Assembly: GCA_008711295.1 (NCBI GenBank)
Contig: VUYV01000003.1
Coordinates: forward strand, 6,997,480 to 7,061,479
DNA from: Anarhynchus alexandrinus
Taxonomy: Eukaryota > Chordata > Aves > Charadriiformes > Charadriidae
Direction: 5' to 3'
DNA length: 64,000 bases
In this document: positions 1 through 10,501 of the stretch, piece by piece
Numbering within the stretch: position 1 is the first letter of the stretch
Layout: each line of letters starts with the position of its first letter
Made by a program: the position numbers and the translations under genes
The notes under the pieces: generated by a model
Database searches by the model: none
What the model was told of the DNA's origin: nothing
Seen by the model: only the letters and a program-made list of their open reading frames with translations

Positions 1-34
1 GCTTTTCTGCTTCCAACACTCCAACAGGGCAAAT

Positions 35-255
35 AACAAAGTTGGTTGGCCTTGGGTGTTATAGCAATAAGTATAAGCAAGAGCCTCTCTGCATACCATG
101 CCTGGGCATCAGCTATAAACATTGGTCTTATCACTCTGAGAGAGTGAACATTGTCTGCACAATATGCTGTTAATTTCAGTAGTTAGAGGAGGCCCAGCTA
201 AGAAGCGAAGTTGCTGAACAAAATTGGTTCTGTTTTACCTCAAACCAGGACAACA
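35..255 (+). mobile_element. Possible old LTR remnant (3' part)
   Basis: The stretch ends in an AAAATTGGTTCTG segment followed by CTCAAACCAGGACA. This resembles the 3' end of bird endogenous-retrovirus LTRs, which typically read AAAATTAACTCTA then CAGCYAAAACCAG-ACA. The upstream words CTTGGGTGTTA and AGCAATAA also fit such LTRs. Similarity is patchy and the copy would be strongly decayed; no target-site duplication, primer-binding site or internal retroviral region was seen. The match is from memory of the family, so this is a weak call. The alternative is unique AT-rich DNA. Confidence 0.28.
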
Positions 256-2454
256 GAATATATATTCTAGCATATGTACTTATACACAGAATGCTGCCAT
301 TCACGTAGGTGTGAGTACAGATTTCAAAAGGAGGACTGCTGACCTGTATTGCTATGGCCTGGCTGCTTGCTGTTCTCCCCTGAGAGACACAGTTGTTAGA
401 GGGAAACATAATCTACGGGGTCTACGTTTTTAACACTGTGTTTTCCAAGGAGGTGTTGCCACAGAATGATTATAGCTGTTACCCAAACTCTGAGTATTTC
501 AGCTATAACAGCATGACCCCATCCTTAGTGCCTTGCAGAGATGTATATGCGAAAGCAGTATGTAAATTTCTATTTCATAGGTTTGGAAGTTTTTCCAAAC
601 TTCCGAATCGCTCTGTTCTGCATGAGAAATTAAAAAAAAAACCAAACCCAAAACAACCTAATCCTTATCTATCCAATCAATATTTTAGAGAATACGTTGC
701 GGGATTTTTTTAAGGAAGCTGGAACAATCTGCTTTTAAGACAGAGCTAAGTCCTCATTCACATAAATAGCTTGTCTGATTTTAGGTGGCTAGGTGTAAGT
801 TTGAGGTGAGCAAAGGGTTGGCTCAAGTCACATTATTTTGGCTATTGTGGGTGTTTTTTTCTTCCTTGGATCTTTACACAGACTCTTACTGCTACCATTT
901 CAGTTGAAGAATGCTTTTGGCTAGTTCTGTGATGTCAGTCAGATAAGAAAAGAATCACCGGCTTGGTATAAAAGCTAATAATTTCTTGGCAGGCTTCTCA
1001 TGAATTAGACCCATTTTCACTGTGGGGAAAGTAAATTAAATTCCTGCTTAAGTATTTTCTAATAATTTGCATAATATACATTAATTTTCAAAATCCAATA
1101 TCTAATTTTAGACTGACTTTATTTTCTACTTGTTTCTCTAAGAAATACAAATAAAAAGTCAGAAAAACAGGAAATGGTAAAATGCACCCATAAGAGAGAC
1201 CGTTCTTCCACATAAAACCGATGGTATTATCCAGAAATGAAAGAGGTAGAGTTCCTACCAGTATAAAAAATGTTAATTTAGATGTTAGATTTTTAATCAA
1301 AACCAAATTATATTACATTTACTAATTAAGATTTTATTACATGCATTTGTTTCTTCATAATTAGATAAGTGGAACTCTTTGTTTACAGTTATATAAATTT
1401 GCTTAGAGGGTAAACTGCAGCTAGTGTATAAACCTCTGCGTCGTCTTTCAAGTCCTACTCTCCTGAAAGGATCACATTTTCCTCCTCTTTCTCTATCTCA
1501 TACATGCAAGCATACTATAAAAGCATTAAATTACCACATTTGAAAGGAAATAGATAGACTCCAATTTCCCTTAAAATGGGTTCATTTGTTAACTTCTAAA
1601 CTTTCCCTTAGTAATTTTCAGACATAATGTATAGTGCCAATCTCTCAGTACTTTCAGCACTCAAAGTTTCTCTCACTCTGAGACTGTTGTTGTGTTCACT
1701 CCCTAGTTGTTCAGAGTACTATAGACTTTGTTTAAATTATTTTTTCTACTGTTTGTTTTGCTTACACTTGCTATACCTCATATTGAAGAGGAATTTTGAG
1801 TATCTAGTCTTAACCCAACAGGGTGAGAGAACAATGAGAAGACACATTTTTATACCTATTTAGTTTTGTATACTCTGTGTGCAAACATATGCCTGAGTTG
1901 AATTTTAGCAAGGCTAGATTTTAGTTAGAGAAATGCAGAAACAGGAGTCCAAATCTTGAAAGCTATGCTAAACATAGCTGTCACTTAATATTGAAGTCTT
2001 TCTGAAAATTGCCTACGTGGATAAAGATATTTTGTTGCATCTGCAAATTCAAATTTAAATATTTATCTGGCTTCAGTTTGCATAATATTTGAACACCAAG
2101 ATCTTCATTACTTTTACTGTTTTGAGCTTGCAATATAGAGAAGTATTATTATGTTTTACAAATAGTGCATAAAGGTGAGGATTTATCTTGCCTACATTTT
2201 GTTATGTGAAAGCCATGTCTTTAATTGAAACCAGATCTATGAGATGTCTCCAAAGCTAATGCAGATATCCTGGCATTTCTAGAGTGACTTACCCCATCTA
2301 TAATCTGCAAGAGAATTTTAAAACAGGTAGGCTATTTAAATCATCTTCATATACTTCACTTGTTACTGAAGGAGTTTCAGTGACTAGCTACAACAATACA
2401 ACTACATTTACATATCCAAATTCAGAGGATATTAATGCTCCCCTAAGAGACTGA
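256..2454. other. Unique AT-rich DNA, no feature recognised
   Basis: No transposon, RNA gene or simple repeat was recognised here. The open frames present (the longest has 106 codons, at 393-713) have no recognisable domain and end in low-complexity Lys/Pro/Asn translation of an A-rich tract, so I treat them as chance. Confidence 0.5.
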
Positions 2455-2566
2455 TAGCCAAACATCCCTGTATTATCAACACTGTTTTCGTCATAAATCC
2501 AACACATTGCACCATATGAGCTGTTATGAAGAAAATTAATTTCATCTCAGCTAAAACCAGTACTAT
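2455..2566 (+). mobile_element. ERV LTR fragment, 3' end only
   Basis: This piece reads as the terminal ~110 bases of a common bird endogenous-retrovirus LTR. Key words in order are ACATCCCTGTATTATCAACACTG, an ATAAATCCAACACATTGCACCATA segment, GAAGAAAATTAA and CAGCTAAAACCAGTAC. They match in order and spacing the end of the LTR family whose 5' end appears at 15711-15984 (family identity from memory; no Repbase name assigned). The fragment starts abruptly at about 2455 with no LTR sequence before it, so it is 5'-truncated. No retroviral coding sequence follows. The 78-codon minus-strand frame here is antisense to the LTR and not a gene. Confidence 0.8.
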
Positions 2567-4869
2567 AAGAAAAAATACTAGATATGTTTTTGCAATCTGT
2601 TCCCACTTTCTCACTTGGAAACTTATCCAGCTGCTCACCAAAAAAAAAACCTCTATAGGACAACACAACCCCCTCAGACATCAGTGGTAATTTTGTTTCT
2701 TCTGTTTTGGAAAAAAAACCACTGAATCTTCAGGTGTCGTCCATTCAACCTACAGATCTGAAACGCTCAAGTTGCCCTGTTTTTTAATTTCATTTCTGTT
2801 GAATTTGGCATATGGTAGGTCACATTTAACCATTATGTTTGTTGTTTATTTGAGTGCTTAGCTTTAATAGAGTCTGAATATATGTTTAAGCATGCTGTAG
2901 AATAAAAGCTGCACCAGTGTAAATAGGACTGCAAATAGAATACCTCATAATCAATACTAAAGTAAATATGTGCCATTCAGAAACTTGCCTATATTTGGTT
3001 AAGTACATCTGTTGGCTGAGTAACATTTTATGCTAGAATGTAACAGATGAAGGATGCTGTGCGGCATCAAATGTAGAGAGCTTTACAGGATCTCCATTTG
3101 CCCTGCACTAAACTATACTGCTGCAAGTAATTGCACTGCCTAAGAGCAGTTAGAGGCCATGACTTCTGGTGAAACCCAAAATTATATTTTTACTGTACTT
3201 AGAAAAAGATTCTGCAGCACAACTGACAGAAGGAAGAACATCTTATTAAAGAGAGAAAGATATAAACCCATAGTTATCATTTTGGGTATAAACCTTACAG
3301 CTGTTTCCTTGTCAACTTTGCAAGTAATAAAACTAGAAAAAAACACCACAAGTTTTGGAGCTCATGAAAATAGAAACTGTAGCACAGACTGATTTAACTG
3401 TGAGATATCATAAGGCTCTTTGTTTATGCCTTTCTCAAGGATCCCTTTCAGTTCAGGAGAGCATGTTTTCCATTAGCTGTTGGGTTTTATTCCAACTCCA
3501 AAGGATACCATAGTTTAAAAATTATCAGATCACAAGCACAAAACATCTGCTATCTCTGTGCTGGTGACCAGCATGTTCATATAATAAATGATGTATTTAA
3601 AAATTCTTCAGATTTCTATTTTCATGTTATTTCACAACAAACTCATTGAACCAGGGCTCATAGGAACCATTTACTACTAAGAATGTAGACAAAGAAAAAA
3701 AGCAGCCGTTGAGTTTTGTGTTTAATATTCTTTATGGGTTATATCGTTAATTGTAAGCTCTTCTGGGACCTAGAACAATACGAGGCTGCCTCTGTTTGAA
3801 TCCTTTGGCAATAGCATAATACAAACAGAAATTATTGGAGAGAAGACAACGCAAATAGGACTAGGTTTTTCTAACGTTAAACATTTTATCTGAACTTTAA
3901 CACGCATTGTTCTATTTATTCAGGGTATATGTTTTACTTATGTCCATATTATATTCCAGTGAAAAATACTGATTTCATTTAAATATTTTTCTGGTATGAA
4001 AATAGGAAAAGAAATGGCAAACAAATGGAAAAGATTTGTTAAAATAATAAAATCTGTGACTTTAAAGCCTTTTGTTTCCATATGCTACAATTTCGTTTTC
4101 ATGTACTCACTGTATCTGGAAATGTATACATTTTAAAGACAAAATGGACCATATGAACCTTGGCATAAAACAGAACAAATTGTCTGAAGTTCATAGCTTC
4201 TGAGTTATAAAAATACATTTGATCCTGATCCAGTATCTTCGAATCATGAAAAATCTAATAATTTGTGTAGGCAATTCTTTACCAGTTAATTATTTGTACT
4301 GTTAAAAAATATGTCCTTTTTTTCTAGTCTGACTCTGTTCAGCCTCCAGCTATTGTGCCTCACTACATTTTTTTTTCCTGCATCCAAATTAAAGAGTCAT
4401 CTACTTTCAGAAATGTGTTCCCTGAGTTGGTACTTCAAGTCTAAGATAAAAACACATCTTAATCATCTCATGGGTGAACTATTCAAATAGAATTCTCCAA
4501 GTTTTTCACTAGAAGGTAAATTTTCTCTCTCTCAAGTTACTCTGCTGCCATTTTTTCTAAATTCCAGTTATTCAGGTTCCCTTTTTTATCATTGATATCA
4601 AACCTGAAGTAATTTAATCAGTGCTGGTTTTGTCACAGACTTTCCACAGAAAATAGCTCCTCTTTCTTATTTGACACTACTCTACCTGGGTATCTATGCA
4701 TTGCATTCACCCTTTGGTCTGAAGTGTAATACCATCAGCTAGCCATTGCTTTGAAAGTCTGTTCATTGATGCTGTGTGATTCTGTCTTCTATCTTTACCT
4801 AAGGAAGCTGGATTTTCTTCCAAGGTATTTCAGCTCAGTTTTGGCAGTGTTAAAAATTTAGTATTATTT
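2567..4869. other. Unique AT-rich DNA, no feature recognised
   Basis: Nothing recognisable apart from short homopolymer runs. Open frames are short and without domain signatures. The last few hundred bases before 4870 may be further decayed CR1 sequence (a possible match around 4830-4870), but I could not support it. Confidence 0.5.
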
Positions 4870-5275
4870 TACAAATTTTTACTTAAACTTTAGATAAAAA
4901 TAACATGAGGCCAAAAATAGACTCCTGTGGAACTCAACATTATCCTTGCCATTGAGATCTAACAATAAACTGCTTTTAAAATGATTAGTAAGGTTTCCAC
5001 TGATACTGTGTGATGCTAATTTCATTCAGGCTGTTAATGCGAGATTAAGTCAAATGTCCCATAGAAGCGTATTATACCAGTTGCCTTTATAAATCAACCT
5101 TGCAAAAAACAATTGAAGCCAATATGAGTTTTATTTTTCAAATGTTTCCAGAAGCCATGTTGAACAGTATATTATCACCCTCTAAGTCTTTACCAGTTGC
5201 ATCTACTATCAGTCTATCTGTAAATTGACCTAAGAAATATGTATAGGTAATTGATTCTACCTGTCTTTTTAAATA
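4870..5275 (-). mobile_element. Old CR1/L3-like LINE fragment, reverse-transcriptase region
   Basis: Read on the plus strand this matches the reverse complement of the middle of CR1-type ORF2. A stretch like 'AAAATAGACTCCTGTGGAACTC' stands for the usual 'cctGaGGgACaCCaC' segment. It is followed by a segment like 'AAGTCAAATGTCCCATAGAAG', corresponding to 'tcaaaggctttactaaagtc', and then by 'GAAGCCATGTTGAACAGTAT', corresponding to 'aacccatgctgactg'. Several such anchors occur in the right order and spacing, which supports the call although each is diverged. Stops and indels break every frame, so it is dead. It belongs to an older subfamily than the CR1 ends at 30.8 and 55.8 kb. Confidence 0.72.
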
Positions 5276-5334
5276 TTAGTAAATAAGGACCAGCAAATAT
5301 TCACCTAACAGACCAAAAGGAACTTAAATGGTGA

Positions 5335-5980
5335 CAGGCAAGTTACTGATTGTGGTTTCCAACCTCTTGAAGACAGCAAATATACCATCAATTTTCGAAA
5401 GCATTCCAGGGCAAACCCAGGCAGCTTCTACCTGCATTTGTGCAGACCTGTGATGTTCACCTTTGTTTCTTCTTGGAAGACTGGTAAGAATCAGTGTAAA
5501 GAATAGAACTAGAGACTTCTTTAGAGTCAGAACTCACAAATCAATGGGAGTTCTTTGAAGGAAGCAATGAGCCTGTGTGCCAAGGTTGATATGACATCCT
5601 TTGATTTCCTAAGGCAATCAACACGATCCCTCAGCAAAAGCTCTTAAAGAAATTAATCTGCCATGAGATAAGAGAGCAAATGTCCACATGGATAAATAAC
5701 TTATTAAAAGATAAGAAACAAAGCACTGAAATAAATGATTTTTTTTTCTTTTTTNTACAGGAGTATGCCCCAGAGGCTGTTTGCTCAATATCAAAGAAAC
5801 AGTCAGGTGACTACAGGATGGTAAAGGTGAAGGCCAGTTCCACAGCCTGGGTGGCAGAACTGTAGATGAATTTTAATATGGGCAAATGTAAGCCATGCAT
5901 ATGGAACTATGCATTCTTAACTTCAATATGCTTGGATAGGCTCTACACTGTCAGCACTCAGGACTGATATTTTGGGTTTA
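5335..5980 (+). mobile_element. Old CR1 LINE fragment, reverse-transcriptase region
   Basis: This is a decayed piece of CR1 ORF2 (LINE reverse transcriptase, which copies the element's RNA into DNA at a nicked target). From 5545 the frames match the anchors 'EFFEG', then 'FDF-RKAFD-VP-QRL' (here disrupted), then STWINNLLKDKKQSTEIND at 5681-5737, which corresponds to the family's 'SWINNWLKDRKQRV-ING'. A T-rich tract with one ambiguous base (5755) interrupts the match. The element resumes with MNFNMGKCK at about 5864-5892, the family's 'FN-GKCKVMHLG' motif, so sequence including the catalytic F/YADD box is missing or unrecognisable between them. It is 5'- and 3'-truncated. It lies only about 60 bases from the minus-strand CR1 at 4870-5275; both cover the same ORF2 region, so they are separate insertions. 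Confidence 0.8.
5755..5755. other. Ambiguous base (N) in a T-rich tract
   Basis: This is the only N I noticed. It sits at the end of a T-rich run of about 17 bases (5738-5754), just before TACAG. It most likely marks a base-call ambiguity at a homopolymer, so the length of this tract is uncertain. Confidence 0.95.
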
Positions 5981-8900
5981 TGATACATTGTTCTGCTAAA
6001 ATGTCAGTTCATTGCTCACAAAGAGTAGGGAAAAAAAAAGTGAATTTTCAGAATTAAGATAGGAAAACAGTTCTTTCTTGTTCTCTGGAAGGTGGTGTGT
6101 GAACAGGCTAAAGTAGTAGATCTGGATCCAGCATAGAGAAGTCTCTTTCTCTTTTAGTATGTAGACTTGATCTTGAGGTGTGATAAGCATGTTTCTGCAT
6201 CACGTTGCTTGCATATCAAATTTTGCTTTTGATCTTTCAGTGGGATAATGACGCCAAAGAAGTAGCTAGCAGAAGGACAGCATACAGATACGCATAAAAA
6301 AATTAAATCAGCTCTAGCTGGTGTGCAATACAAAGGAACACCTTCAACTAAAATAAATAATGACTAAACAAACAAGTAAACTAATAAAAAAGTATCTTTT
6401 GTGATTTGGCATTTATGGGAAGAGTTGAACAAGAAGTGCAGTGGGGAAAAAAAGCACAGAGACAAAATTATGAAACAAACAAAATGAAACATTTAGTTTT
6501 TATCTGGTCTATCTGTACCATTCCCTGGCACAGTGGAATTGGAAACTACTTGAAAATAACAAACTACTGCACCAAAGAACACACTGTTAGGAGTGCAATA
6601 TTGCATGTGTAGAAGATATATGAAACATCCTAAGAGTAAAAAGATCTACACTTTCTTATTTTAGAACATTTTCAACAGCATTTGTTAACACCAGATAATG
6701 ACTTTCTAATGACATCATGGCTCCTGAATAAATAAAATAATATCAGTTTTCTAAATTCATCTCTGACATGGACACACTCCACAACCCTACATAAAAATTG
6801 CTTTCCCATATATTTTCCTAGTTGTCAAAAATGATGGGGATAAACAAAAACAATGGCATATCATTGGATGTTTTTCAGTTTAGTTAATTAAGACCTGTAA
6901 TTATTTTAAAGATGAACACCACCTTCTAAATGTTATGTTATAATTTTGTTGTATCTTTTTAGCTTCTACTGGGATTCCTACACTACTTCTGTAAGCTCTG
7001 AGAAAATCTTTGCGGATGTTAATTCCATAAGCAAATCTAAAAAAAAAAAAATCACAAAAAACTTCCAACTGATGATTTATTCCTTATAGAGCTCAATTTA
7101 TTTTTTAGAACCTGTAAATATTAAATTAATAAAGAAGATAGTAGAAAATGATAATTCACCATGTCAGCATGGTGAATAAACTCTTATGAGTAGCTCTGAG
7201 CTGCTTTTGGGTGGGAACCATCCTGTGGATGTATGATTTGGGGAACCCTTTCACACTGTTTTAAATATTTTGGCAATCATTTTAAAAACAAAAAGCAAAC
7301 AAAAAAAACCCCTTGTCTACTCAGTTTTGGTTGCTTCAATAGACTGCACACTCAAAAAAGGACCAAACTGAAAACCTGAGCTGGAAGTGTGAGAAAACAC
7401 AACTCTGAGCTCTTTGTCGTATGGAATAAGAAGACTGTGCTACACCAGGGCTCTTGTGAGGCATCTGTAAAACTGATTAGAAAAAGCACCATTTCATAGG
7501 TTACTACTGTTCTAATGTTCATGTTCTTTCTCTCTTTTATGTCATTAATACATCCTCTAGGTATGGAATTAAATTCAGCAACCTGTGATAGCCTAATACT
7601 GTCCTTAATTCCTAGACAGTAGAAGCTACTTAAATAATTACTAATCAGAAAATATGTATTAGTAAAAGCGCAGGGTTTAACCTGTATATAAAATTGAGTA
7701 CAGGCAGTCACAAAAAGAGAGCTCAAGAATAAAAGAGTTTTGGGATTGCATTTTTTTATAGGAAAATTATACTCTGCTTACTCTTTGTATTGCCAGGCTT
7801 TCATCTTTCTTTAGAGTTTATTCACTCATGTAAAACTGTGTGATGATGGAAACCCTCCCATTTGCCATTAGTAAAGACAACCGCTTTTTCACTTCTGCTT
7901 TAATTTCAATAAAAACTATTCTATTTAATTGCAAAGACCATTATACTCTTCTGGTTTAATGTATAAGATAGAGAAGAAGATTTAAGCCATCATCTTGTGC
8001 TATAATGTACAATGTTAACTTCATAGCTATCTGTCAAGCCCAGCACTATCAATTTACACACTACAAGACGACAAAGTATTTTTTTCACTAATGGCATTTC
8101 CCATAAACATTCACCTTCAGGATTGTTGTATTTGTCTACAAGTGTTCTTGGAAGAAGAGTTTTGTCCCAGCTGGTAAGTTCAGTCCCACACTGGCATGCA
8201 GTCAACACTTGGATTTTATGTTATTTTGTTTTCTTTTTCAGGGGTGGATGGAGGTGAACAAGACTTTGGCCTAAAGAATGAATCCTCTTGATTATTGCAG
8301 CAGAATCTTTTCTCTCTGAACTGAAAGTCAAAAACTGCTTTGATTTACATTCATCCCACATTTCTCAAGCTTTCTACTTACTCTTCCACTGCCTGTTTAG
8401 GTACAGGGAATTAGTTCATGCCCGCTATAGTCAAGCCAGGTAATATTACTTACCTACACATTTCTTCCTTAGAGTAATGAATCAGAGTTAAAGTCCCTAA
8501 CCAGAAAACCTTCCCAGCTCTACAGATCCAATGTGTTGTTTCTGCATTCAGTCCATATGCTGTGTGTTACCAGCTGTGGTCTTGCTCCTTGTAGGTGAGA
8601 CAACACTGAGGTTAATCACTATTGTGGTCTTTGACAAGGCAAACCTGGGAGTGTGCTCATGATCCAGCATGTCTCTTGGCTCTGTGGCTCCTCTGCAGGC
8701 TGCCAGGATTCAGCTTGATTCAGGCCACCCACAAATCCCATCTGCTCTGCTAGCAGATGATCTATCATGGTCCTGGTGGGAAGGATACGGACCTGTCCCA
8801 GTGGCCCCTCTTTGCAAGGCCAGGTAAGGTAGCTTAGATCTGACAACAGAGACCAGACCCCCTTTACTTATCATCTGCTTGTATGTGCTCCAAGGTGCAG

Positions 8901-10476
8901 ATTCCACAAAAAGGCATTCACAAAGAGTAGAGTAGATAAATTAAATGGATAGGCAGCGAGTATAAATGCAAGCTGGTCTTTGAGGCTGTTCCTGTGTGCT
9001 CTGTAGGCACACCCAATAAAACTTTTTGTGAAAACATCCATGGCTGAGTATAAGACTGCTTTACGTACAGAGGGTCTTAAATGCTACTGGAATAGAAGGC
9101 TGTGGTTTACAATGGGAGCTGCTTTCCTTGTAACATACTGGTGGTCAGTAGTTGACAAAACTGTGTAAGTTTCCCAGTGCTGACAAGCCTCAGAAGTGCT
9201 CTCAGTTACTCACCTTTAGGCACATTAAACAAAATTGTGATCTTTTTCCTAAGATTAATTAAAACAAGGGGGTTGAAGGTAAAATGTACTCTGCAACCTA
9301 AGAGCCAGGGATCACAACCTAATAAGTAATGGCTGCATTTAATGAGCAGTCTGTAAGTAGTTTAGTTATGAATAAACATAAGGGTTTTGGCTATGGTTAC
9401 AGATTTATTTTCACCTTTGCATACAGTGTAGGTCAGGAAATATTTGAGCATTGGGTTGTCTTTGCAAGAAAAGTACTGGAATTTAAGCTATTAAAAATAC
9501 AAAAGCCTTTTTACTGTTTTGTTACTGAATTAATGTTCTAAATACAGCTCACTGTCTGGACCAGCTTGCACTATTGTAGATCCCAGTAAGAAATGTTTGC
9601 AACCAATAATCTCTCCATGGATATAGTTTTGACTTACATCATACATAAAGCAGAACACCCTTTTCTCATAAGAAATGTTACTTATGTTTATATGAGATGT
9701 AAATAATTCATATGAGAAATCTGTACTTATTTCTACAGGATATTGGTATGAGCATTTACTCTCCAGAAACTAAAGAAACAAAGGCCAAACAATGAAGGAC
9801 AGTGCCTTATATTGCAACGGAAATGTATATGTGGCTGTTTTCTACTATGCAAAGGTGGATCTCACCATTGATGTTATTGTGCCAGGTTTTCAGGTAATAG
9901 CATATAGCTCAAGAGACCAAGAGTCGGAAGAGTATGAGTGGGTACTTTGTACACTTCCTTAATTGCTCATGTTTCATTCAGAGTGACTTCTCTATTTTTC
10001 TTCCAGTAAAAGCTTGGAAGTGAAAGATGATCGTCCCAAAACTGAAAATTAGTGTCCTTATACTTTTACTAAAAGTAAAAAAAATCCTTTTTGGGAAATT
10101 ATTTTATGGTACATCATAGGAACTCTGGGTGGGTACTTAGTTTTCCCCTTCTGTTCCTCCTTTATTTGTGTTTCCCATTGTGCTTTCCATTTTGCACTCT
10201 GAGAATAAGTTTTACCTATCTTCTCTCTGTGTCAGGATAAACTATGGGAGATAAATGTTGGACAAAAAACTCATTTTACATAGAAGAATGAAAGAAATAA
10301 TCCCAAAAGGATTACTGGATTATTTTTTTAACTTTAATATATTCAATTAAAAAAACCCCAAACTATTAATACTTTCCATTAAAAATCCATTTTTCTTCCA
10401 AAGAAGCTAGTTTGCAGATAGAGTGGGTATTTGACTGCACTAATTTTGGCTGGGATTTGTTTGTAGTAGTAGAAAT
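5981..10476. other. Unique AT-rich DNA, no gene recognised
   Basis: No transposon or RNA gene recognised. The 124-codon minus-strand frame at 7352-7726 has no recognisable domain and is of chance length for this composition. A slightly GC-richer patch at 8600-8850 carries two overlapping minus-strand frames without recognisable homology. It contains a short perfect inverted repeat (CATCTGCT / AGCAGATG, five-base spacer), which is within chance. Confidence 0.5.
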
Positions 10477-10501
10477 GGGGTGGGGGGAGTGGGCGGGTGG
10501 G
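10477..10501 (+). other. G-quadruplex motif
   Basis: Five runs of at least three G (GGGG, GGGGGG, GGG, GGG, GGG) are separated by loops of 1, 3, 1 and 1 bases. This satisfies the canonical G3+N1-7 rule with very short loops, typical of highly stable parallel quadruplexes. It is an isolated G-rich island in AT-rich DNA. No promoter or gene start is recognisable next to it, so its role, if any, is unknown. Confidence 0.85.

Noticed and set aside
4870..5980. Twin-priming inversion of a single CR1
   Set aside because: Both fragments cover the same reverse-transcriptase region, so they cannot be adjoining parts of one inverted insertion.
7352..7726. 124-codon minus-strand frame
   Set aside because: At this base composition several frames of this length are expected in 64 kb; no motif, splice site or homology recognised.
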